Of a stretch of DNA of 64,000 nucleotides, positions 45,196 to 55,927 are shown piece by piece; the first letter of the stretch is position 1; each line of letters begins with the position of its first letter. Source of the stretch: Geosiphon pyriformis (taxonomy: Eukaryota; Glomeromycota; Glomeromycetes; Archaeosporales; Geosiphonaceae); NCBI GenBank assembly GCA_016748015.1, contig JAAOMT010000295.1, positions 254,604 through 318,603 on the forward strand, in the 5' to 3' direction. The translations under genes were made by a program, and so were the position numbers. A model generated the notes under the pieces. The model saw only the letters and a program-made list of their open reading frames with translations. It did no database searches and had not been told where the DNA came from.

Positions 45196-45219
45196 AAAAA
45201 AAGAATTACAAATTTTAAC

Positions 45220-45415
45220 AAAGTTATGAAAATTATATAGTTTGAAGTATTATATAATCTGATTATTACAATTTATGTATTGTATAAATTGGATTATTAA
45301 TTAAATAGTAATTCAAACAATTTAATATAATAATAAATAATAAATTAAAATAATAATATATACTAATAAATAATAGGAATTATAAAAATAATTTTATACT
45401 AAATAATATCTTAAA
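45220..45415 (-). repeat. Fragment of the first LTR family (minus)
   Basis: Matches 9220-9385 through GGATTATTAATTAAATA, the AATAATATATACTAAT block and the ATAATTTTATACTAA block. Heavily substituted. Confidence 0.6.
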
Positions 45416-48384
45416 TTTTTATTAATAATAATACTGATTAAATTATAAATTATAACTTTAATACTTGAATATATTCTAATATTTATTAATATTATAATTT
45501 GCTTAAATAGTTAAACAGTTTTGAATACATATTAAGCAAAATTAAAATTAATTATATCTAATTTTTATAATAATTGTTGAATAAAATATTAATATATTGT
45601 TAATATTATTAATAATAAAAATATTTTAATAAAATAATTAAAAGTAAAAAGATATTTTAATATCTTAAATAATAAATATATTAACAAATTAACAAATTAG
45701 ATTTTTTTTTGATTTAATATTTTCAGTTAATATTTAAAAAAAGTTTTTGGTTGTTAATAACAAAGTTGTTTTAATAATATATACTATTTTATTAAATTAG
45801 TAAACAATATAATTTAATATATTTTATAAAAAATAAGTTATAATTAATGTTATAAACTATTCATATTTTAATAATATTAAATAAGAAATTACTGTTTTGG
45901 TTTAATATTTTAATTTATATATAATTGCTAAATATATTAGCAAATTTACATACATATATAATAAAAGTTTTACATAAAAGATTATTAGTTATAATTAAAA
46001 AAAACTTAATAACAAATATTATTTGAATATTTTGTATATATATTATAACAAGATATAATTTTTTAATTATATTTTTACTTGTAATTTAGATTTATTTATC
46101 TATAAAAATTTGTTAATTAATTATTTTAAGCTTTAAAAGTCTTTAATTAGCATATGCTTATTATTATTAACAATGTTTTATATAAGGATTTTATGTTTGA
46201 GTTTTGGTTAATTAAAATTATATTAGATTTTAAAAAAATTAAGTTAATATTTTTTATTTAATTAATTATATATATAGTTTAATTAATTATAAAGATAAAA
46301 TTTCATTGTTTAATTTAAAATTTTAAGCAAAAATAAAGAAAAATAGTTTTTTGTCTATTATTAAAACAAAATTAATTGCTGTTTAAAAGTTTTTAAATTA
46401 CTTTTTAAAGAGTATAATATATTTGTTAAGAATAATAAAAGATTAAGCTATTAATTTTGGGTTTAAAATTAAATATTTGTTTTATATTAAAGCCAATAAT
46501 AATATTTTTGTTAATATAATCATGTAAATTTGTTTTAATTTACTAAGTTGCTAGTTATATATAAGAAATACATGAATTATATTTAATTTAAAACTCTAAA
46601 TAATTGTATTATATTAGATAATAATTAATTATATTTGTAAAATAAATAAAAAATATATATAGTTATTAATTATAAAAATTAATTATTAAATTTTTTGTTT
46701 AATATTTTTAAAAATAATAAGTATTATTAATATATTTTGTAAATTTACAAAATTTTTATTAATAAATAAAAAATAATATTAAAATTAATTAATATTTTTA
46801 TACTAATATTAAAACTTAAAACAAGATTAAATATAAGATAAAAGTTTTTATTAAAATTTAAATTTAAAGCTTTAACAAAAACTTAATTTACAATTTTTTT
46901 ATTTAAATTATTAACAAGATTTTAAAAACTTAAAATAAAAACTAAAATATTTAAATATATTATTATTGTTGTATTTAAATTTGGTTATTTTTTAATAAAA
47001 TATTAACAAATAATATAATTAGTTTTTTTATAATATAAACAAAAATTATTAATTTAATAACACAATTTTTTAATGTTTATAAAAAACTTAAACTAAATTG
47101 TATTTATTAATACAAAATTAAAATAAAACCAAATAATTAATATTTTTTTTTTCAATTAATATTATTAAAAAATTAGTTTTATAATAATGTTTTTGGTTTA
47201 AAAATAAAAAAATATTTATTAGTTTAAACTTAAATAATTAATTATATGTAAAATAAAACTTATAATTTAATTTTAAAAATAAAAACAATATAAAAATTAT
47301 TAAAATCATATTTTTTAAAACAAATAAATAATAATAATAATAACTTTTATTATATTAATATATTAAATAATAAAAAAGTCAATATTTATTTAATAAATAA
47401 GGTTTAATTATTTTTAAATACCAAATAAATATACTTTATGCAAATTAAAATAATAATTTTTATTTATTTGTTAATTAAAATATAAAATGTAAATATTTTG
47501 TATTTAATCATAATTGCATTAAGAAATAATATTAATATTATAATAATTGGTTTTATTTTTTATTATAAAATATTTATTTATTATTTTTTTGTTTTTCTAT
47601 TGCTTTTGTATTTTTGTTGTAATAGTTTCTAACTTAGCTTTAACCAAATATTTTTTGAATTTTTAATAAGTTTTTTTCTTGTAAGTATTATGTTATAAGT
47701 TATTTCAAAAATATTAACAAATATTGGATAAATTTATTCTTAAATTCTTAATTTAAATATAAAACATTAGTTGGTGTTATAATTTGCAGAATATATTATA
47801 TTTTAGTAATTTTAATATGTTATTGTCTTCAAAACCTGTGATAAAATTATAATAAATCAATTTGTAATTCATTTTGGTTGGAAAAATATAAGTAATTAAG
47901 TAATACAATTGACATTTTTATCAAAACTTGGTAATCTATCAATAATTATTTTGGTTTTCTATTATGGTATTTTTTTATATTATTATAAATGTATAGTATT
48001 ATACTATTTGTTATCAAATTTGCTTTTATATTTCTTCTAGTTTTCGTTTCTTTCTTGGTTTATCGTAAGTTGGCATTAATGTTCATTTATTGATTTTTAT
48101 TTTTCGTTCTTCTTGATAAATTTCATAAGTAATTTTTTCATTATCTAGATATTCCTCGAGGATTTTAGCATCATTCATATTAAACACAAATGGAGTAAAT
48201 TAATTTCATTTTTATATTTTAAAATTTCGGTCATAACTTAGTCTATGAATTTATGTCATCCGTCTCTTAGTTGATCTTTCAGCCACCCCACAATGAAATA
48301 AAAAACAAAAATATTTATTTGAATAATTGATTAGCTATAGCGAATCGAAAATTTGTTGTTCAAGAGGTTTTGATCAAAGTAGAA
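45416..48384. other. A+T-rich desert and CTNNBL1 upstream region
   Basis: Extremely A+T-rich to about 48.0 kb with no readable frame. Composition becomes normal from about 48.1 kb, which should contain the CTNNBL1 promoter and 5' UTR. Confidence 0.6.
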
Positions 48385-51350
48385 ATGGATGTTGACAAGC
48401 TTTTCAAGCTTCCCTCTATTCCCAGCGGCAAAAACAAACGTAAACTACCAGCTACTCCTAACTTAGAATTATTAAAGCGCTCAAGGGTGGCAGAGGAAGA
48501 CGAGTCTGAACAGCCTAGCATTATCACTGACAAAAAAGGAAAAGGAAAATCTGTCATAATATCTGATCTAATTGAGGGATTAGAACATAATGAAGATTAT
48601 CAAGAAGAGGAAGAGGAGGACGGAAGGTTTTATGGAGGTGGTCTCACCGAAGAGCAAAAGAAAATTCTTGATTTTGTTGATCAGGCTGAAGTTGACGAGG
48701 TTTGTTGGTTGAGTGGAATTAGTCATAATTTTTACTGCATGAGATATTTCACAAACTATATTTTTCACGCTCAACCATTTTTGATTTTGGGAAAAGACTG
48801 AAAATTTAGATGCTCCAAGTATTCGTAAAATGATACTTAAATTTGAAAAAGCGATTACCAAGAATCAGGAACTACGTGTCAAGTATCCAGATCAACCCGC
48901 AAAGTAGGTTGCTTTCACCAAATATTTATTCAAAGATCAATTCAAATTTGATATGTATTTTATTCCCCATCAGATTCATGGAATCAGAAGCTGATTTAGA
49001 CGAAGAAATAAAACATTTAATGACATTGACTGAAGCGCCTGATCTTTATCCTCTTATCGTTGAATTGGGTACGGTTACTCATCTTGCATCCTTGTTGACG
49101 CATGAGAATACCGATATTAGCATTGACGTTGTTGAACTATTGAATGATTTAACGGATGAGGATGTGGCTGGGGAAGAGAATGAAGAAGGGATGAAAGTTT
49201 TGGTTGATGCTTTGGTAAACCAAATTTTTTGTTCGACTAAGTTACGAATGTATTGAAAATGGAGCGTTTGCTAAATAATAATTTAAAGCTTGAAAATCAA
49301 GTTCCCGAGCTTCTCATCCAAAATCTTAGGCGATTGGACGAAGAAGAGACAGTGGACAAGCAAGGTGTATTTAATACGTTAGGTAGGGCATTTCAATATT
49401 CATAGTTGTCGTTACTTAGATTTAACACAAAATCTCAAACTCACAGGTGTGGTTGAGAATTTGACTTCGTTCGAGCCTTCCATGTCAGAGAAAATAGTTC
49501 AAAATACGAACATTATGCAATGGATATTAGCACGCCTCAAAATAAAAGGCTTTGACTCTAACAAGCAATACGCTAGCGAAATTTTGGCTATATTACTTCA
49601 AAATAGCCGGGGTACGTTTCTTTTACAGTTGTATATTACACTTCCTAGGATTCTCCGCATACCAAACTTTTCTTTCTGATATTTTAGCTAATCGTCTCGT
49701 TTTGGGAGAATTGAACGGGGTTGATGTATTATTACAAGTTTTAAACGTAAGGATCAAGGAATTTTTATCAAAGGAGAAAAAATTACGCGGTTCCTATATT
49801 CATTAATAAACTTTTATTTGCCCGCAGAAAGGCTTACAAACGCAAGGACCCAAAAGACGATGATGAGACAGAAATGATGGAAAATCTTTTTGATGCCTTG
49901 TGCTTAGCTGTAACAGAGCCGGAGATCAAGCAAAAATTTTTAGAAGGTGAAGGAGTTGAGCTAATGCTTATCATGATAAAGTGAGTTAATTGATGTTAAT
50001 AATTTCTTTTGTGCTTTTTTTTATGAGCCAGTTTTTGAGAAACTTTAATATATTCCAATCAGGGAAAAAAAAATGTCACGAATGCGTTCAATAAAAGTAC
50101 TGGATCATGCAATGTGGACTCGATATGGTGCTGCCAATTGTGAAAAATTTGTGGATATTTTCGGTTTGAAAACGCTTTTTGCGACATTCATGCGGAAGGT
50201 ATGAACCGTAATGCGAGGTTTAATTGATTGCCAGAAGTATTAAAAATTTAATCATATTAGGGCCTTAGGAAGTTCAAAAAAAATTATAAATCGTTTTCAG
50301 AAGCTGAGGAAGAAGGTTTTTGGCAACTTAAAATTCATGATTCTTTTAAGCATTTTCATTTTCGCCTAAGTCAACTCATGAATATTATGTAATTCGATCG
50401 TAGAGCATATCATTGGAATTATTGTGTCACTTTTAAAAAATCTTCCAAAATATAGCGAAAATCGCTTGCGATTGGTTCAAAAATTTTCTGAAAATGATTA
50501 CGAAAAGGTCGATCGCCTGCTAGAAATGAGAGAAAATTACGAAGTAAAAGTTGCTATTGTTGATCGAGAAATTGAAGAAAGAAAAAAGGTTCATTCTTGC
50601 TTTTCCGTTGATTTCCCTTTAAATTAAGATTCGTTATACTAATAGTAATTTAATATCTCAGGAACTTGAAGATGATGATACTTTAGATGATGATACTTTG
50701 GAAGAATTTTATCGAAGAAGACTTGCTGCAGGATTATTTACCATGCAGCTTGTGGACTTGACGATAGCATGGATCTGCGAGGATGATTTTAAGGTTTGAT
50801 TTATTTTCTCCATTAACCTTTTCATTGGGCAAATTATACACAATATTTATTATTATTATTATTTACAACCTTGATTTTGAGTTCCACCTTTTAAGCTTAA
50901 TGACATGAGGTTCGCATTAATGATTATACTTTGTGTAACAATAATTTTTTCGTAAACGATAGGTTAAACAACATGTAAAAACTTTATTAAATCGCCGGGG
51001 CCGAAGCTTGGTGGACGTGCGTATGAATTTAGAAGGTAATTTGAGTTGCATTAAACTCGGGGTTTTTACTCTAATATGTTTCCAAATAAGGGAATTTAAT
51101 TCTATTATTTGTGTAAACAGAATATCTTAAAAAGCTTGGAGATGGCAATCAACCATCAGCAGAATTACAACAAAATGATAATCCAGTGATCCACCAAATA
51201 AAAGTTAAATCATTCAGCGAATCTCAGCCGATGGACTTGGATGACAATGAGCAACCCACCAAAACAAATACCCTGAAGAGTGATATCACTCTGCAAGATC
51301 AATTTGAGAAAGAAGTGATAGAGAAATTGGTGGAAAATTTAGAGCTCTAA
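48385..51350 (+). CDS. CTNNBL1: Beta-catenin-like protein 1 (CTNNBL1)
   Basis: CTNNBL1 is an armadillo-like nuclear protein associated with the Prp19/CDC5L spliceosomal complex. Thirteen exons, 646 aa: 48385-48699, 48797-48903, 48974-49214, 49289-49382, 49447-49611, 49688-49746, 49832-49980, 50063-50198, 50261-50315, 50404-50588, 50662-50793, 50963-51035, 51121-51350. The N-terminus is basic with an NLS-like KNKRK and a KRSR, then acidic. Family blocks follow: FMESEADLDEEIKHL, TDISIDVVELLNDLTDEDV, NKQYASEILAILLQN, LGELNGVDVLLQVLN, MMENLFDALC, FLEGEGVELMLIMIK, SIKVLDHAMW, NCEKFVDIFGLKTLF, KFSENDYEKVDRLLEM, EEFYRRRLAAGLF. The C-terminal ~60 residues are a fungal-specific acidic extension. Exon 7's acceptor (GCAGAAAG) is atypical but needed for frame. 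Confidence 0.93.
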
Positions 51351-52137
51351 CCGGCTTTTTATTAAGCACTTATTTTCCATATCGAAATTGTTCAGCAAAG
51401 ATAAATGGTTCAACAATGAACACATTATATTGCCTGATACCAATAATGAGTCGTCTACAATTCTGCTGTTAACACTTTTTAGTAGAATGTACAACCAACA
51501 GTATTGAATGATGCAGATAATGAGACAATGCATACTCCTTTTTAGTGTTTCACCAGATAATAGAAACATGTACTTTTCCTTCTTTGATTTCGGTTACCTT
51601 TGTTAAATGCAAGGTAACCATGCCATATATATAATTTCCATATTAGTAAAAAAGGTTATGTTCGGGATTGAATGGTCGAGCCCATATAAATCAAACAAGT
51701 GGGATATATAACGAGGGAAATCCTTATAAACGTAATCAAATAGCGCAATACACTTTCCTTTAACGTTTTGAAAGAAAGCGCTCTTGTTTGGAACCTTCTG
51801 TACATGAATTAACTTCAGGGAAAAGAAAGGATCAATTTGACAGCTTCATTTTCAATTATCTCAATAGAAGTCTGTACTATTGAATTTTCTATTTTTCTCT
51901 ATCACTCGCTCACTATAAACCTTACCGTGACTGACAGCACTCGATCTTAACTTCTCTGTATAATATTTTTGTCATATATCTTTTTTCTACATTTTCCACG
52001 CTGGCGTGTTTACTTTAATTGCATTTTATTCTTTCTATATAAACTGTCAAACCAACTTAGTAAAAGGATCAATTGACTGAAAGACTACATTATCTTCTCA
52101 ATTCCTATCTTATCACATCACATAAATTCGTTTCAAA
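51351..52137. promoter_or_regulatory. Intergenic / promoter of the PA-TM-RING gene
   Basis: 787 bp. A TATATAAA at 52037-52044, about 95 bp before the start codon, could be a TATA box, with pyrimidine-rich tracts around it. No gene seen. Confidence 0.45.
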
Positions 52138-52652
52138 ATGAATCCTTTAACACGTGTCCTCTTGCTTACTCTTTGTCTCTTGTGTATTCTCTGTTCCGTG
52201 TCGCTGGTTAAGGCGTCCGGAGTCAACCTCCATCGTGATGTCTATCTTGTAAATAATTCCACCCAAAATCTTGATGGATTGGCCGTTGATGGTCGAGAAC
52301 AATACGATTACACCTCTAGTAATGCGGACTTACGGCAAGTTAGCAGAACACCAGACCCAACTAGTAAAGGGTTAAGGGTAAGTATTTTCGCTCTTTTTTT
52401 CCTTGGCTTTTACGATACAAATTATTGATTGGCATATTTTCCTCAATTAGGGGATCCTTTATGATCGAGGAGAAGCTTGTCCACAAAGTCCAGGACCAGG
52501 CATCAAACCGTCAAACATTAATTTACTGATTGCTCTCATCAACACAAGCAGCCATTGTTCAACATACGAACAACTTGATACTGTTCAACATGAAGGTGTA
52601 ATCGGTGCCATTATTATTCAATCCTCCGCTGAGTCGGAAGAAACCCATGATG

Positions 52653-52684
<32 letters not shown>

Positions 52685-53784
52685 AATGATGTCTCTGCCA
52701 TCAATATACCTGCCTTCTCTATTAATAACGTGAATGGAAATAATCTTTTAAAAATATTGAGAACTTTTAACAACGTGACAATAAACCGTGGCGATGGTTT
52801 TGAGATGGTTCGCGTTATTATGCTGCCTTCGCAGGATGGATTTGGTGGGGCTTGGAAAATTGCTATTTTAGTGGTTGGTTGCTTGCTTGCTGTTTCATTT
52901 TTGATTTCTGGTATGTATTTAATCGTTAAGGATTTTATTCCTTTTGAAAGAATTACCAATAAAATTATTAAAATCAAATATTAATTTTTATAGTGGCTAT
53001 TCATTTCCGTCTTTACCAACTCAGGCGCCGAGAACGTTCAGTCATTATCGCTCAACAGGAGGCCAGTCATAATTCAAAGTTGGATATTTATAAACTGGAC
53101 GAAACCGTGGTAAAATCCTTTCCTACCACTATCTACCAAAAAGAATCCTCTAAAGATGTGTGCATTCTGATCCCCGAGCCAAATCAATCCTATATTTCTG
53201 GTGTCCGTGAATCTTCATCTTCCCCTTACACATTAACTCGCGCTTCTGGCATCAGAAGTGATTGCTCTCGATCTGTTACCTTCGATCCAAAGAAAATCGG
53301 TGAATCATCTATGACCGAGGAAAATCATACAAATGATATTTGTGCTATTTGTTTGGAGGAATTTGAAAATGGTGAATTACTTCGTGAATTGCCAAAATGT
53401 ACACATCTATATCATACGGATTGCGTTGATCGTTGGCTTACAACAAAGTCATCTCATTGCCCACTTTGTAAACAAGATTGCACACCCGCTGATATTGCAA
53501 AGAAACGACAAAAAACTTCGCAGCTTCAATCAAGACTTTCCAACCTCTACGCCAACGACCTCGGCAGTTCTCGAATTTCTAATGAAATCCATAATTACCA
53601 TGAGGAGACTCATAATCCTCTACATGGCTCTACATTTGGGCGAATTCTTGGCTGGTTTGGATACGGTGAATCAGATGAAAACAGTCATAGTGGGCACACA
53701 CGTCCTCAAGGTAGCGATCCATTTGGGATACAAGAATTGCCACCCGTAGTTGTAAGACCAGTTAATATTGGTCGCGTTGTTTGA
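52138..53784 (+). CDS. PA-TM-RING E3 ubiquitin ligase (RING-H2, membrane bound)
   Basis: PA-TM-RING proteins are endomembrane ubiquitin ligases with a luminal protease-associated domain. Exons 52138-52377, 52451-52910, 52994-53784; 496 aa. Signal peptide: [19 protein letters not shown]. The luminal part has NxS/T sites and a PA-like core ([31 protein letters not shown]). An Asn-rich run follows from a (AAT)n-like tract at 52655-52687. Transmembrane segment about residues 217-233 ([17 protein letters not shown]). The cytosolic RING-H2 runs CAICLEEF...[14 protein letters not shown]...CPLC, ligands Cys350, Cys353, Cys369, His371, His374, Cys377, Cys389, Cys392, all present. The Ser-rich C-terminal tail is likely regulatory. 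Confidence 0.93.
52649..52689 (+). repeat. Trinucleotide (AAT)n-like microsatellite encoding poly-Asn
   Basis: About 13 consecutive (A)AT/AAT-type triplets within exon 2 of the RING gene, translated as [15 protein letters not shown]. Likely length-variable between strains or nuclei. Confidence 0.85.
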
Positions 53785-55302
53785 ATGAATTCAAACCTGA
53801 ATAATCGGAAATAATTTCAAAAAATTCATTTCTGTAATCATTTCCACAACCCCAAACCATCATCCCTACCTCATTCGAGACTTTCAATCAACAACACTTT
53901 TATATCATTCCCTATTGCATTTAGCTCTTGTACAAAGTAATCATGTTTCATCTCAGCACATTTCCCTTAGATGCATTTTGTAGTTATAAATAAAAATTCT
54001 TTGACATTTTAGCATTTTAGCATTGTTGCATCTTCACACATTTATAAATAGATTTCGTGTACACAACCAAACATTTGCATACTTTTATTATAGAAGTTCC
54101 AATTTTACCTTCTCACTTGCATTTTTCCCGACATTCATTCTGCATATTTGTTCTTGCTCTTCACTATGGTACACTTGATGATACAACAACTGCAGGTCTA
54201 AATACTTTTTCTTGTATTATTTCTATAGGTTGAGATATTTCCTTTTGTGTAGTTTTCCCTTTAACTAGTAATATATATATATATGTATTTAACATTTGAT
54301 ATCATTCAGAAAGTTTCCCAAGTCAAATAACTTGAAATCTTTTGAATTAACAAAAAAAAAATTCCCTGACCTTTTAACCATTACTTTCGACTTACTTTTA
54401 TCATTTCCATTATATGTCTTCAACCGAAACAAGGTCACTTATAAATATTTCCAAACCAAAATTCAATAAAATTAGTACAAACATAATTTGTATACATACT
54501 AAAAATATAGGCTTGGAATTTATAAAAATCGTAGAGAAAAGAATAATTTAGTTTCACAATGAGACGCTTCAAATTGACATGATTATACGGGAGGGCCAAG
54601 TCTCGGAAATATTTCACATGAGTGAAATTATGAAAGAGACTGATGGAGTTGATTTCAGTCAACTTTTATATTTATAGAAGCAATCTTTTCAAATATACAA
54701 TTTATATCCTTAAAGACATTGTTACGTATCATCTATTGTTTTTAAGTCATGATTGTTCTTTAAACCAGGATCCTAATTGTTTGTATTCCATATATGTTAT
54801 ATAGGATGGACATATGGATTTTAGTTTGTATATTATTCCATTCAAGTACAATGATGAGAATGAGGCTCTCACACATAATACCTGATAATACAGTGTATTT
54901 CATTTGATTGAGCTGAAAAATTAAGAATTTACAAATATATTTAATTGCTGGGGGAATTATAAAAATGATTTGTGCAATTGAAAAGTCACAAGTTGAACGA
55001 ACAATATTACAAAAAATCCCAACAATTAGATAAAAGAGAACTTCTAAAAATTTCTCCGATATCTTTTTGGTTTCCGATTGTTTTTTATCAATATTGGGAA
55101 AAAAGACTACATAACTCCCTGCAAGATTTTCTCAAGTTTTTATGTTTGTTTGTTGGTAAAATTTGGGAACGCATGTTAAGCAGCCGAAAATTTTCCGTGT
55201 CCTAATTTGCTATAAATTCATTGGCCACGCTTCCACCAGATTTTTGTTCTGTTAAGAAAATTATTGTTAACCCCTTTACCCAATAAAATAATATAATCTG
55301 TA
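53785..55302. other. Intergenic, no gene seen
   Basis: 1.5 kb with 3' UTR-like sequence after the RING gene and presumably the promoter of cytochrome b5. Frames at 54435-54662 (minus) and 54972-55205 (plus) have no recognisable motif. Confidence 0.6.
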
Positions 55303-55927
55303 ATGTCAGAAGAAGCTAAACAATATACTTTAAACGAAGTCTCTTCCCATAGAACTAAGAGTTCTTTATATATAGCTGTTCATGGTAAGGTTTACGATGT
55401 TACCAACTTTATTGATGAGGTATGTTGAAGATTTATGAAAAATCCTTAACCCTTTAATTGTTGTGAGTATTGATAGGCTAACTTTCTATACACAGCACCC
55501 AGGTGGTGAAGAGGTGCTTCTTGATGAAGGAGGTAAAGACGCCACAGAGGCTTTTGATGATGTAGGTCATTCTGAAGAGGCCTATGAAATTTTGAAAAGA
55601 CACTACATTGGTGAATTAAAGGATGTAAGTGAATGATGAACTTATTCAAAACTTTATAAGTTCAATCATTTATAGGGTTATTCTTGAAATTTCTTCTACC
55701 TAGGCTCCACCTCCATCAATAACGATTAAAAGCACCCCTTATGAAAAAACAACGCAACCTGAATCCCCCAGGTATTGTTGATGTGATGTGAATATTTAAG
55801 ATCTCTTGAAGGCAATTATTTAATTTATGGTTTTTTTTATTTTTTGCTATCTAGTAATTTCGGAATTTTCATTCCGATCGCAGTGCTTATTGCTTATATT
55901 GCCTACAAATACGTCTCCCAATCTTAA
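55303..55927 (+). CDS. Cytochrome b5, ER tail-anchored
   Basis: Haem electron carrier serving fatty-acid desaturases, sterol synthesis and P450s at the ER. Exons 55303-55419, 55496-55624, 55704-55771, 55855-55927; 128 aa. The haem domain shows [21 protein letters not shown], with the first haem-ligand His in HPGG at residues 40-43, and [21 protein letters not shown] with the second ligand His. After a Pro/Ser/Thr linker the protein ends in a hydrophobic anchor ([20 protein letters not shown]) and a short tail, as in ER isoforms. No anomaly. Confidence 0.96.

Larger units (their letters stand above)
40499..45215 (+). mobile_element. Decayed LTR retrotransposon with gag, protease, Cys-rich and dUTPase-like remnants
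   Basis: Internal region interrupted at about 40958-41866 by an inverted LTR. Landmarks on plus: a zinc knuckle at 43022-43069 (CYYC, a stop in place of Gly, KFEHIVKNC), retropepsin at 43650-43960 (YTDAKV, LILNSKFVNSII), a CX2C...CX2C pair at 44246-44342 (CINCEKKL...CIRDNKV...YYCQLC) and a dUTPase-like segment at 45054-45195. I recall gag-protease-dUTPase polyproteins of this layout from Rhizophagus. No RT seen. Heavily mutated. Confidence 0.65.
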
